Shown here in pieces: positions 17,224 to 25,418 of a stretch of 61,159 nucleotides of DNA; within the stretch, counting starts at the first letter, position 1, and each line of letters starts with the position of its first letter. The notes below the pieces were generated by a model that saw only the letters and a list, made by a program, of their open reading frames with translations, was not told where the DNA came from and searched no databases. The translations under genes and the position numbers were made by a program. Source of the DNA: JBGMEA01 sp041447245 (GTDB taxonomy: Bacteria > Bacillota > Clostridia > Eubacteriales > Anaerofustaceae); assembly GCA_041447245.1 (NCBI GenBank), contig JBGMEA010000024.1, positions 1 through 61,159 of the forward strand. Reading direction: 5' to 3'.

Positions 17224-17905
17224 CTTCGTCCCCTCCGAATAAATATCCCGCGCCGTATTTTGTTTTCAGAATTTTCGGTTCCGACGGGTTGTCCTCCATT
17301 TTCTGCCTTATGCGCTTAATGTGGCTGTCAATACTGCGATCATACCCTTCAAAATCCTGTCCGAATGCCTGCGCAATCAAACGTTCCCTGCTCAGCACTT
17401 TTCCGATATTGCGAAAAAACACCTCCAGCAGACGAAATTCCGCTGCCGTCAGAGGAATTTCCGTATCACCCCGAAACAACGCCATTCGACCGGGCAACAA
17501 ACGAAATTCCTTCCATCGCATTGCCTGAGTCTCGTCGCGCCCGTAGATCCGTTTGACAAATACATTCACCCGGGAAACAAGTTCTCTGGGACTGAACGGT
17601 TTGATTACATAATCATCCGCACCGGAATCAAACCCTTTCAGGCGGTCGAGTTCATCCTGGCGAGCCGTCAGTACAATGATCGGAATATCCGATACAGCCC
17701 GCATTTCCCGCAGAACCTCAAAGCCGCTGATCCCGGGGAGCATGATATCCAAAAGCACGAGTTGGAACTGTTCGTGTCCGAACAGTTCCAATGCTTCAAA
17801 CCCGTCTTGCGCAACCTGCGTTTCATATCCTTCTTTCTGCAGATATCGCACGACGATATCGCTGATCTCCCTCTGATCCTCTACGACCAAAATTTTGATT
17901 CGCAC
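17213..17905 (-). CDS. OmpR-family response regulator
   Basis: 230 residues: a receiver domain (acidic VEDQ near 8-11, phospho-acceptor Asp53 in LLDIMLPG, Lys in VIKPFSPREL) and a C-terminal winged-helix DNA-binding domain (about 130-225). The start is GTG with GAGGTG close upstream. It overlaps its kinase by 11 bp and follows two small SHOCT genes, so these are probably regulated together and perhaps by this regulator. Confidence 0.95.
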   Translation of the reverse strand: MRIKILVVEDQREISDIVVRYLQKEGYETQVAQDGFEALELFGHEQFQLVLLDIMLPGISGFEVLREMRAVSDIPIIVLTARQDELDRLKGFDSGADDYVIKPFSPRELVSRVNVFVKRIYGRDETQAMRWKEFRLLPGRMALFRGDTEIPLTAAEFRLLEVFFRNIGKVLSRERLIAQAFGQDFEGYDRSIDSHIKRIRQKMEDNPSEPKILKTKYGAGYLFGGDEDED

Positions 17906-17928
17906 ACGACCACCTCGTTTCGCACATA

Positions 17929-18198
17929 TCAGCCTTTTCGGAGCACCTCTTTGCGTTTGAGATATTCCTCTTCCGTGATTTCACCCGAAGCATACTTCAA
18001 ATTCAATGCCTCGATTGCCGCACTGTTTGAGCGATGCGACACCACTTTGTTTCTGCGTACAATCATGATTACGGCAAAGACAACCGCTGCAACAATCAGC
18101 AAAATCCAAAGTCCGAAAAACAATGCTCCGAATTCTCCCAAATGGAAGATACCCGGCATGCCATATGTCATATGGTAAAATCCTCTTGCAAACATCAT
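17929..18198 (-). CDS. Small SHOCT-domain membrane protein
   Basis: 89 residues. A Met/His/Phe-rich N-terminus (about 1-20, with HMTYGMPGIFH) leads into one membrane helix (about 25-48). The C-terminal SHOCT motif follows (ALNLKYASGEITEEEYLKRKEVL, described as residues about 63-86). SHOCT segments are short oligomerisation motifs at the ends of membrane or secreted proteins. It lies 23 bp ahead of the response regulator, with GGAGG upstream. The function is unknown; linkage to a Met-rich kinase is suggestive. Confidence 0.8.
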   Translation of the reverse strand: MMFARGFYHMTYGMPGIFHLGEFGALFFGLWILLIVAAVVFAVIMIVRRNKVVSHRSNSAAIEALNLKYASGEITEEEYLKRKEVLRKG

Positions 18199-18210
18199 AT
18201 CATATTCCTC

Positions 18211-18393
18211 CTATCCTCGAATAGCCCGTTTCATTTTTTCATATTCTTCTTCGTCGATTTCACCGTTTACAAACCGCATAGTCAATACATCGACAGCTGA
18301 TTTCCGTCCGGATGTATCATTCGTAATGCGCTCTTTATGATCGGTAAAAAAGTACACCGCTGCGACGATCAGCGCAAGATAAACCAAAAACAT
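18211..18393 (-). CDS. Second small SHOCT-domain membrane protein
   Basis: 60 residues: an N-terminal membrane helix (1-17), a short charged linker and a C-terminal SHOCT motif (LTMRFVNGEIDEEEYEKMK). AAGGAGG precedes the ATG. It is the first gene of the operon leading into the second SHOCT protein (12-bp gap), response regulator and kinase. Being so short it is easily missed, but the motif and ribosome site make it convincing. Confidence 0.8.
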   Translation of the reverse strand: MFLVYLALIVAAVYFFTDHKERITNDTSGRKSAVDVLTMRFVNGEIDEEEYEKMKRAIRG

Positions 18394-18496
18394 TCTATGA
18401 TCCTCCTTGTGGTTATCTGTGAGCAGTATATCCGAAAATTATGGCAGAAATATGTCAGAAAAAACATTGTTCTGTTTTATAAATCCCGCACATCTG

Positions 18497-18525
18497 TTGA
18501 CGTGAGGGCGCTGTTTGAGTACAAT
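18497..18525 (+). promoter_or_regulatory. Promoter of the PH-like membrane protein gene
   Basis: TTGACG (18497-18502), 17 bases, TACAAT (18520-18525), 47 bases ahead of the ATG at 18573. Confidence 0.8.
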
Positions 18526-18572
18526 AGCAAAAGAGATACAGCACGAACAGGCAGCATGAAAGGAGCCTACGC

Positions 18573-19082
18573 ATGAAACAGCCGAATCGATTTGCCACCT
18601 ACCAATACAAGGGGATCAAAACCGTCATCATCTATATCATCATCCTGCTTTTGATTCTTGCCGCCGCAACTGCGTGGAATCTTTCCACTGCGGCAACTCC
18701 GACCGAATCACAAAAACACTGGACTTTGTTTCTGATCTGTTTTGTATTGTGCGATTTGGTGCTCATGTATATCGGCAGAATACCCCTTTGGGTCATATTC
18801 ACGCAAGAAGGCATTGCAACCAAGGGATTTTACCGCAGCAAAACAGTTTTCAAGTGGGAAGAAATCCGCGAAGCCGGGATTCTGGTATCCGAGCACGGAC
18901 ATCACTTGCCATTTTTATTTCTGACGTCGGGCAAGCTCACAGATGATCAGCGCCGAGATCTAGGCGTTTTGTCCACAATGAAAAATACCGTCACTTTGCA
19001 TGCAACCAAAGAGGCACTTACCGAATTGAAACGCCGTTACACTGGAATCATCGGGAACGAATCGGCAGCCGAAAACAAATAG
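18573..19082 (+). CDS. Membrane protein with bacterial PH-like domain
   Basis: 169 residues. Two membrane helices (about 15-35 and 48-66) precede a soluble segment whose pattern (VIFTQEGIATKGFYRSKTVFKWEEI) resembles the first strands of bacterial PH domains. AAAGGAG lies 8 bases before the ATG. It is divergent from the SHOCT/two-component operon, with its own promoter. The acetyltransferase 49 bp downstream may be co-transcribed. The PH-like assignment is inference from pattern only. Confidence 0.7.
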   Translation: MKQPNRFATYQYKGIKTVIIYIIILLLILAAATAWNLSTAATPTESQKHWTLFLICFVLCDLVLMYIGRIPLWVIFTQEGIATKGFYRSKTVFKWEEIREAGILVSEHGHHLPFLFLTSGKLTDDQRRDLGVLSTMKNTVTLHATKEALTELKRRYTGIIGNESAAENK

Positions 19083-19131
19083 TTCACCGGTCTTACAGTC
19101 CAATAACACATTAAGGAAGAAAATCAAAATC

Positions 19132-19578
19132 ATGATATTTACCGTAAGAGAAGCTGTGGAAGGCGATCTGCCCCAGCTTTTGGAATTATACACACAGCTT
19201 CACCCGGATGAAACTTATTCGGCAGACGACCACACGGAAGCAGTATGGCAGAAAATACTGTCCAAACCAAGCAATCTTGTATTCATGGGTTGTCTCGGAG
19301 ATCGCATCGTATCTTCCTGTCATATGGTAATCATAGAAAATCTGACACACGGAAACCGTCCGTATGCAGTCATTGAAAATGTCGTCACCGATATACGTTA
19401 CCGAAAAAAAGGATACGCTACGCGACTTTTGAATTATGCAAAAGCATCCGCACAAAAAGAGCACTGCTACAAAATGATGCTTATGACTTCTTCGAAAGAA
19501 GAAGGAACGCTGAATTTTTATCAGCTGGCAGGTTTCAACGGACACGACAAGACGGGATTTGTCCAGTGGCTGGATTAA
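19132..19578 (+). CDS. GNAT-family N-acetyltransferase
   Basis: 148 residues of the GNAT fold: the N-terminal REAVEGDLPQLLELY, a central VIENVVTDIRYRKKGYATRLL containing the acetyl-CoA-binding R/KxxGxA loop (about residues 83-100), and a C-terminal LNFYQLAGF strand. The substrate is unknown. AAGGAAG lies upstream of the ATG with slightly long spacing. It is probably the second gene of a unit with the PH-like protein; a terminator follows at 19712. Confidence 0.88.
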   Translation: MIFTVREAVEGDLPQLLELYTQLHPDETYSADDHTEAVWQKILSKPSNLVFMGCLGDRIVSSCHMVIIENLTHGNRPYAVIENVVTDIRYRKKGYATRLLNYAKASAQKEHCYKMMLMTSSKEEGTLNFYQLAGFNGHDKTGFVQWLD

Positions 19579-20020
19579 AAAATCCCAATGGAGCTGGAAC
19601 AGACTCATTTTATCGTTATCGTTTTTTGTCTTGCGTAACAGTGAAACACTCCCCTCGCATAAACGGGTAAAACAAACAAGATAGATCAGAATAAAAAAAA
19701 CAGATAAACAGAAAAAAGCAGACATGGGAAATAACATGTCTGTTTTTTATATGATGAGGAATGAGAACGCAAAGCATTGTTAAACAAGGAGCAGATTTTT
19801 TGCAGAAGGAACAGAAGAATTGCTTTATTGCCTCATGCCCGATCAAACCAATCGGCATATATTCAGAGAAATATGATCTCTCAATCAGAAGCATCCTTCT
19901 TGCGCCCTTTGCCAACAGAGCCCCGTACAGTTTAAGATTGTACGAGGCTCCGGAATTATCCTTTTTTTCTGTCCGCTTTTGATTCACCGATTCAGCATGT
20001 AACTTTTTCATTTTCTGCAA
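19579..20020. other. Spacer with terminator and an unassigned stem-loop
   Basis: 442 bp between convergent genes. A bidirectional terminator is at 19712-19749. At 19918-19948 an 11-pair stem with one mismatch (GAGCC.CGTACA / TGTACG.GGCTC) is followed on the plus strand by a T run at 19962-19968. Open frames on both strands lack ribosome sites and recognisable products, so I call no gene. Confidence 0.5.
19712..19749. terminator. Bidirectional intrinsic terminator
   Basis: CAGACATG, 8-base loop, CATGTCTG flanked by A and T runs on both sides. It serves the acetyltransferase (plus) and the MarR/DtxR unit (minus). Confidence 0.88.
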
Positions 20021-20398
20021 TCAGCATCTCTGCAATTCTTGCGAAAAATACTCCGTCAGGCTGCGATGCGTTTCCTCACTGAGTGCATGTTCCATGCGAC
20101 ACGCATCCTCTCTCGCAATCGCTTCGGGCACCCCGATAGAGACCAAAATCCGCACGATGTCATAATATGTGCCGCTGACTTTACGTGCGGCAGCATAACC
20201 GCATGGAGTCAGCCGTACTGCACCGTCTTTGCCGATGCAGACATCTCCGGCCTCTTTCAATTTTTTCAATGCTCTGCTCACGCTTGCTTTTGTATAACCC
20301 ATCTCATGCGCAATATCCACAGCATGCACGTTTTGTTTGCGGGACACCAGTGTCAGAATCGCTTTCAGATAATGTTCCGATGATTCGTTGTATTCCAT
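20021..20398 (-). CDS. DtxR/MntR-family metal-dependent regulator
   Basis: 125 residues. The N-terminal winged helix (EYNESSEHYLKAIL, then VHAVDIAHEMGYTKASVSRA) is followed by the metal-binding and dimerisation helix with the family REDACRMEHALS motif (about 95-106). It is likely a Mn- or Fe-responsive repressor. I chose the ATG at 20398 (GGAGG upstream); the longer frame runs back into the MarR gene. It lies 23 bp downstream of a MarR gene, giving a two-regulator operon under twin MarR operators. Confidence 0.9.
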   Translation of the reverse strand: MEYNESSEHYLKAILTLVSRKQNVHAVDIAHEMGYTKASVSRALKKLKEAGDVCIGKDGAVRLTPCGYAAARKVSGTYYDIVRILVSIGVPEAIAREDACRMEHALSEETHRSLTEYFSQELQRC

Positions 20399-20421
20399 AA
20401 ATACCTCCGAGAGAAAACCAC

Positions 20422-21012
20422 TCAGCAGCCGCGATCCATGACACAGATCGGTCGCTTGCATTTACGGCAATTGCGGTCACATGCTCTGTTGAATTGCGGC
20501 GCATAACCATATCCATGGAAGTGATGTCCGTCCCGTCTGCGGCCCGCACCCCGTCGGAATGCATCAAACGGGTCACACGCTTCTGCATCATCCATTCCGC
20601 TGTTCAGTTTTTCAATCAGCGCAAGCAGCTGTTCCGATTCTTCTTTTGAAAGCGGTGCAAAAATAGCTGCCAGCGAGTCTTCCTCGGCGATGGTTCCGTC
20701 CAGCACACTGCGTCCTTCCTCCGTAAGATAAATGCGCATCACGCGCTGATCTTCTCCATCCTGTTCGCGTCTGACATACCCTTTTGTTTCCAGCTTTCCG
20801 ATAAGTTCGGCTACGGATGACGGACGGATATCGAGCCATTCCGCCAGCTCGCGCTGACTGGCTCCGTCATGTTCCTTCAGCAGTGCGAGTGCGCTGCGCT
20901 GTCCTCTGTAAAGGCCCTGAGATTCATGCATGCTGCGATGCATGGCACGAAACATCCTTCTGTTTAATTTCTGCATTGCGCGAAGCAATTCATTGTATTG
21001 CATATCTGTCAT
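20422..21012 (-). CDS. MarR-family regulator with Cys/His-rich C-terminal tail
   Basis: 196 residues. The winged-helix core (about 1-135, with ASQRELAEWLDIRPSSVAEL and DGEDQRVMRIYLTEEG) is typical of MarR. The tail after about residue 140 is not: it is rich in Arg/His and then Cys (DGHHFHG, CDRNCRKCKRPIC, ending DRGC), giving five Cys that could bind a metal. GGAGG lies nine bases before the ATG at 21012; the longer frame would start upstream of the promoter. It is followed by a DtxR-family gene. Confidence 0.88.
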   Translation of the reverse strand: MTDMQYNELLRAMQKLNRRMFRAMHRSMHESQGLYRGQRSALALLKEHDGASQRELAEWLDIRPSSVAELIGKLETKGYVRREQDGEDQRVMRIYLTEEGRSVLDGTIAEEDSLAAIFAPLSKEESEQLLALIEKLNSGMDDAEACDPFDAFRRGAGRRRDGHHFHGYGYAPQFNRACDRNCRKCKRPICVMDRGC

Positions 21013-21112
21013 AACTGATAACCTCCGATTTATATTCATATTGTACGGCACATTGATCACCGCATCTGTTTCCGCCGCACAATACAGATGCGCTTCCGAT
21101 TGATTCGGATAT

Positions 21113-21191
21113 TTAATAAGGTACCTAACTAAAATCAGTATACTTTCTCTATTAGCGTGTGTCAAGTATTTTTACTTAGGTACCTTATTAA
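21113..21191 (-). promoter_or_regulatory. marR promoter bracketed by two identical inverted operators
   Basis: On the minus strand: TTGACA (21165-21160), 17 bases, TATACT (21142-21137). A 16-bp element TTAATAAGGTACCTAA at 21113-21128 has an exact inverted copy at 21176-21191, each centred on the palindrome AGGTACCT. The operators flank the promoter symmetrically, consistent with MarR autorepression and possible looping. Confidence 0.88.
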
Positions 21192-21288
21192 TTTTCGATG
21201 AGAAAAAACGGCTTCTTTCGAAACCGTCAGTATGCAGATATCCTCATTCATCCGTTGTCTGAATCATAAACGCTTCATCCTAATCTTT

Positions 21289-21657
21289 TCAATGCATCAT
21301 TCCCGCTGCCAACCCGGACAGATAAGGAATCAGCCACACGATCCAAACGATCAGACTGAATTTATGAAAATTTGCGCGGGCTTTCTCATTGTTTTTTATC
21401 AGCACAACGCTTGCCCATATCGCATGAAAGAGCATCAGCGCAATGGCAAGCGATCCTGTAATTCCATGCAGGTTCAGTTGAAATGCGCTTCCCGCAATCT
21501 TTCCCATCAGTGTCGTTCCGATGGTATCAAAAAGCAATCCCGTCCAAAAAACGACGAGATGCCAAGGTTTCAACTCTTTTTGTATTTTTTCGCTCCACAC
21601 TCCGATTGTATAAAATACAAGCGCGGATGTAATGGCAATAATCGCATAAGGAAGCAT
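21289..21657 (-). CDS. HsmA-family small membrane protein (TIGR03987-like)
   Basis: 122 residues with four membrane helices. The conserved WTGLLFDTIGTTLM (about 38-51) and LHGITGSLAIALMLFHAIWA (about 63-82) identify the HsmA/TIGR03987 group, which has no proven function. GAGGTG precedes the ATG. It is monocistronic and lies upstream of the MarR promoter on the same strand sense, separated by 276 bp. Confidence 0.75.
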   Translation of the reverse strand: MLPYAIIAITSALVFYTIGVWSEKIQKELKPWHLVVFWTGLLFDTIGTTLMGKIAGSAFQLNLHGITGSLAIALMLFHAIWASVVLIKNNEKARANFHKFSLIVWIVWLIPYLSGLAAGMMH

Positions 21658-21769
21658 TGTTCACCTCGAATTGAAATGATCCCATTATATACTCTGAGAA
21701 AATAAAAAACAAGTTAAACATGCTGTAAAACAAAACGAAAAGAGCAATTCTGCATTTGCTTCCATTTAT

Positions 21770-22264
21770 TTATTTACGGATCAATTCATTCAGCCTGCGG
21801 TTTTTTTCAAATAGGAACAAAACCGGCATCCCAATAATATACACGCTGAGCAGTTGACTCACCGAAACCTGCAGCACGTACAAAAAATACAGGCTCATTG
21901 TATTCGTCATGATTCCGATAATGGCAGAAACAACCAATCCGTTGATGATAACAGACGGAATCCCGACGAAATACCTGTTTCTGATTTTGCTGCCGATCAA
22001 TCCGCTGAGCAAAGTTGCAAGACTTCCGAAAATAATATCCGCAAAACCGAACGGACTGGAAAGGTTGGTCACAATGCATCCCACAAACAATCCCCACGCC
22101 GCCGAAGGCGTAAAGAACACCAACACATTCAGCGCTTCCGAGGGTCTCAGCTGAAGTGCGCCGAATTCCAAAGGTTGAAATAAAAGGCCGATAACGTAAT
22201 AAAGTGCGGCAATAATTGCGGCTTTTACAAGAAAGATCACCGCAGTACTTGTTTTTTTCTGCAT
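21770..22264 (-). CDS. queT: QueT-family queuosine precursor transporter (ECF S component)
   Basis: 164 residues, about five membrane helices. The family signature is visible as LEFGALQLRPSEALNVLVFF (about 32-51) and AAWGLFVGCIVTNL. QueT is the substrate-binding S component of an ECF transporter for a queuosine precursor and relies on an energising module encoded elsewhere. No preQ1 riboswitch is visible: only 36 bp separate it from the upstream EcsC-family gene, so it is probably cotranscribed with that gene. Confidence 0.85.
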   Translation of the reverse strand: MQKKTSTAVIFLVKAAIIAALYYVIGLLFQPLEFGALQLRPSEALNVLVFFTPSAAWGLFVGCIVTNLSSPFGFADIIFGSLATLLSGLIGSKIRNRYFVGIPSVIINGLVVSAIIGIMTNTMSLYFLYVLQVSVSQLLSVYIIGMPVLFLFEKNRRLNELIRK

Positions 22265-22300
22265 AATAACTCCAAAATAAATTCATTCGGCGAATCAAGT

Positions 22301-23026
22301 TTACGATTCGCTCTTGGAAAGTAAACGATAATGATATGCCTGCACGGCAGTTTTGCCCAGATGCAGAACCAATCGGTCATTTGACACGGCGCCGATTACG
22401 GCTCCGAAACCGGGAACCATCTGCAACAGCTTTGCCAAATCGATATAATCGCAATATTCCTCGCGAAAGCCCGTCCAATCAAACGGTTCATCGGAAAACA
22501 TTCTGCCTATATGCGCACCGGAGGCGATCCATCGATGAAACAATTCCTTCCTTTTCTCCCGTCTCGAAAAAGCCAGCTGAAAAATCAAAAGCTGAAATAA
22601 TTGTTCCTGCGGATCATTCCCGTCAAACCCGTAACACGCACCGATTTCAGACAGCAATTTCATTTTGATCGAAAGCAAAATCGGGAAGTCAGCGAGACTC
22701 AGTACGCACCCGCCGTATCCTGTCGCAGCTCCGCTGATCATCCCGTTCTTGCGGTATGCATCGATTTTTTCCCGAGCAAGCCGGTCACGTTCGCAGAGCG
22801 TATATGCATAACGGGAGGCATCTGTTCCGACCGAAGCGACCGACATCGCAGCTCTCGTCATATTTTTTACTGCATCTGTCATCATCCGATTGGCTGGTTC
22901 CGGGATCAGATTTCTGGCGGAACACTGCAGCCTGTGCAACCCTTTCTCCGCTGCAGTCGCATCTTTCAGCATATCTTTTTTCCACAATATCAATGCCTGC
23001 CTGCAACGTTCTTCGTAATCGGACAT
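22301..23026 (-). CDS. EcsC-family protein
   Basis: 241 residues matching the EcsC family of Bacillus and relatives, with the hydrophobic GMISGAATGYGGCVLSLADF (about 95-114), LLSIKMKLLSEIGACYGFD, and C-terminal MVPGFGAVIGAVSNDRLV. EcsC proteins are membrane-associated; a role with ABC transporter EcsAB is known only for the Bacillus protein, and no ecsAB is here. AAGGAGA lies six bases ahead of the ATG at 23026. It is divergent from the patatin-fold pseudoenzyme. Confidence 0.82.
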   Translation of the reverse strand: MSDYEERCRQALILWKKDMLKDATAAEKGLHRLQCSARNLIPEPANRMMTDAVKNMTRAAMSVASVGTDASRYAYTLCERDRLAREKIDAYRKNGMISGAATGYGGCVLSLADFPILLSIKMKLLSEIGACYGFDGNDPQEQLFQLLIFQLAFSRREKRKELFHRWIASGAHIGRMFSDEPFDWTGFREEYCDYIDLAKLLQMVPGFGAVIGAVSNDRLVLHLGKTAVQAYHYRLLSKSES

Positions 23027-23247
23027 CACCGTCTCCTTTTCCATTGCTACAAATTATATCATATCGGGTGCATCCTTTGCGGAATTTAAGCGCGATCTTT
23101 TCTCTCTTGTTACAAAAAAGTGAAAATTTCGAAAATTCCGCTTCCCGCATCTTCGATAATCGAACAGATTTTGGTATAATTAAAAGCTGAAAGCAATGTT
23201 GATTGCAAACCGTTTCTCGGACAGTGATTTTTTTGGTGGAGGTGCAC

Positions 23248-24537
23248 ATGAGCGACTATGGTCTGGTGTTGAGCTCGGACGGCTCGAAAAGCTCTTTCGA
23301 AATCGGAGCTTGGAAAGCATTGAGAGAACTTGATATCGACATCATCGGTGTTTCCGGTTCCTTCGTCGGTGCCCTCAATGCAGCTCTGATAGCACAGGGC
23401 GATTTCGAACGTGCCGTGCGTTTTTGGCGAAATGTCGCAACCAAAGATCTGTTCGGAGTCAACAAAATTATCGCTCAGAAATATACCGAAGAATGGTCCA
23501 AATCAGATACCAAGACGTTTAAAAAATCATTTTTGAAATATATTCAGTGTCAAACGGAAGAATTGGCTCCGCTCAAAGAAATTCTTGATATCTATATCGA
23601 CGAAAAAGCCATCCGCCATTCCGGAACGCGCTTAGGCTTCGTTTCCGTTTCCTTGAGCACGTTGGAAGCTGAAATGCTGACGTTGGAGAAAATCCCCAGA
23701 GGGAAACTAACCACCTATCTGCTCGCTGCATCCTGCTTCCCTCAGATATCACAGGTAAACCGGGCACAGGATCCGCAGTTTTCCGCGACATATTCTCCTT
23801 ATAAAATCATTGCCGGCTACGGAATCAATCAAATTCTGTCCACGGATGATCTGTTGATCGTCCCTCCCGATGTTGACAGCGCGGTGACCGTTATCCGCTC
23901 CAGCGAAGCAATGGTTCTTGATTTATGCGAATCTGCGGAAAAGATGAAACGCAATATCAAACTCGGTTATATCGATACGCTGAAATTGTTTCAAAAATCT
24001 CTCGGAACCATTTATTTCATTCAGGAGCATCACCCTTCCGAGCAGCTTGCGATATTCAAAAAAAACATCGGAAAAACCTTCGGCAACCATTTTGATCTGT
24101 TGCTGAAACTTCTGTTGCGCTCCAGCAACATCAGTAAAGACACCGTCGAAATCCGAGCCAAGCAGATGCTGCAGAGTGCGGGGGTCAAATATGATGACCT
24201 GTATATTGCACTCATCGAAAACACAGCAAAAATTCTTCTGATCGGGAAAGATGAAAAATATACCTTCGATCGGCTGATCACCTCCATATCGGGCACTATG
24301 TCCCAACTCATCAGCGATAACAAAGCCAAACTGGCGGACACGATCTACATCAAGAACTTGATCCGCAACGCTTCGTTCGAAGGGAAAAATATTCCGTCGC
24401 CAAATGTGTTTGCACAATATTTCCTGCTTTTGATTTCATGCAAACCGTCGGCATATGAAAAATTCCTTCCTTTCATCAATTCCCTTCACACCAAAACCAT
24501 ACTGGCCATCGCGACGATCTTATATCTGATGTATTGA
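23248..24537 (+). CDS. Patatin-like protein lacking the catalytic residues
   Basis: 429 residues. The N-terminal 200 residues follow the patatin phospholipase fold: LVLSSDGSKSSFEIGAWKAL, VSGSFVGALNAAL, AASCFPQIS, IIAGYGINQI. Every catalytic element is changed. The oxyanion GGG is Ser-Asp-Gly (10-12), the nucleophile of GTSAG is Phe39 (GSFVG), and the DGG aspartate is Ala189. The C-terminal half is helical and unrecognised. It is therefore probably a non-enzymatic lipid-binding or regulatory protein. GGAGGTG lies before the ATG at 23248. It is monocistronic, ending at a terminator. The reading frame is clean, so it is not a recent pseudogene. Confidence 0.82.
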   Translation: MSDYGLVLSSDGSKSSFEIGAWKALRELDIDIIGVSGSFVGALNAALIAQGDFERAVRFWRNVATKDLFGVNKIIAQKYTEEWSKSDTKTFKKSFLKYIQCQTEELAPLKEILDIYIDEKAIRHSGTRLGFVSVSLSTLEAEMLTLEKIPRGKLTTYLLAASCFPQISQVNRAQDPQFSATYSPYKIIAGYGINQILSTDDLLIVPPDVDSAVTVIRSSEAMVLDLCESAEKMKRNIKLGYIDTLKLFQKSLGTIYFIQEHHPSEQLAIFKKNIGKTFGNHFDLLLKLLLRSSNISKDTVEIRAKQMLQSAGVKYDDLYIALIENTAKILLIGKDEKYTFDRLITSISGTMSQLISDNKAKLADTIYIKNLIRNASFEGKNIPSPNVFAQYFLLLISCKPSAYEKFLPFINSLHTKTILAIATILYLMY

Positions 24538-24544
24538 TAAAAAC

Positions 24545-24599
24545 AAAAAACACGTTCCTGCTTATCTCATCTCAAAGAAATGCAAACACGTGTTTTTTT
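24545..24599. terminator. Bidirectional intrinsic terminator
   Basis: AAAAAACACGT and ACGTGTTTTTT arms around a loop of about 30 bases, between the convergent patatin-like and walJ genes. Confidence 0.75.
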
Positions 24600-24614
24600 A
24601 TTCTTTTTTTTTCG

Positions 24615-25406
24615 TCAAAAAATATGCAGCTCTTCGCTGACGGTTTCTCTCGGAGCAATGTTCAGCGTAAAATCCTCGCCCCGCTTCATTTGATTTTGTT
24701 CCGTAATGGAAAGCGCTGTTTTCAGCGCAATGATCGGCGTATTGTTCTCCTGGCTCAAATGTCCGAACATCAATTGTTCCGTGCCGGACTGAATCAGTTC
24801 ACAGCAAAAAAGCGAAGCAGTTTCGTTTGACAAATGCCCATGATCGCTCAGAATTCTTTTTTTCAGATAATAAGGATAGCTCCCGTTTTTCAGCATATCC
24901 ACGTCGTGATTGGATTCCAGAAACACCGCTTTGCATCCGATGAGATTCTCACGGATCGAATCACTGATATATCCCAAATCGGTTGCAAGGGCGATCTCGG
25001 AATTTCCCTCCGAGAAACGAAACCCTACGGATTCCGCCGCATCGTGCGAGGTGGCAAACGGATGCACTTCTATATCCTGGATCGCAAATGAGATACCGGT
25101 TTCGAAGATACGCATGTCTTCTTCTTTCAATTTTCCCAGACGATTGCGCATTGCTTTCATCGTCGCGGCATTTGAATAAACAGGCAGATGGAAACGCCTT
25201 GCAATCACCCCTACGCCCCGGATATGATCGTCATGTTCATGCGTTACCAAAATCGCATTCAAATTCGCAGGATCAATCTCCGCTTCTTCCATTAGCTGCT
25301 GAATCCGATTGCCGGATAATCCCGCATCAATCAGCAGTCTGGTATCTTCGTGTTCCACATACAGGCAATTGCCCGATGATCCGCTCGATAGGCTGATCAG
25401 TTTCAT
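24615..25406 (-). CDS. walJ: MBL-fold metallohydrolase, WalJ/YycJ type
   Basis: 263 residues of the metallo-beta-lactamase fold. The metal site THEHDDHIRG is at about 55-64, with later DLGYI, ESNHD and LSDHGHLS motifs matching the YycJ/WalJ group, a presumed DNA-repair or cell-wall-coordination exonuclease. GGGAG precedes the ATG. It directly follows murA on the same strand with a 12-bp gap and likely shares its transcript. No walKR genes are in the window. Confidence 0.88.
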   Translation of the reverse strand: MKLISLSSGSSGNCLYVEHEDTRLLIDAGLSGNRIQQLMEEAEIDPANLNAILVTHEHDDHIRGVGVIARRFHLPVYSNAATMKAMRNRLGKLKEEDMRIFETGISFAIQDIEVHPFATSHDAAESVGFRFSEGNSEIALATDLGYISDSIRENLIGCKAVFLESNHDVDMLKNGSYPYYLKKRILSDHGHLSNETASLFCCELIQSGTEQLMFGHLSQENNTPIIALKTALSITEQNQMKRGEDFTLNIAPRETVSEELHIF

Positions 25407-25418
25407 ATTACGCTCCCG

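Noticed and set aside
19616..20020. 134-codon minus-strand frame after the DtxR gene
   Set aside because: Starts with TTG lacking a ribosome site and reads through a strong terminator.
22265..22300. preQ1 riboswitch ahead of queT
   Set aside because: The gap to the upstream gene is only 36 bp and lacks any aptamer-like pseudoknot sequence.
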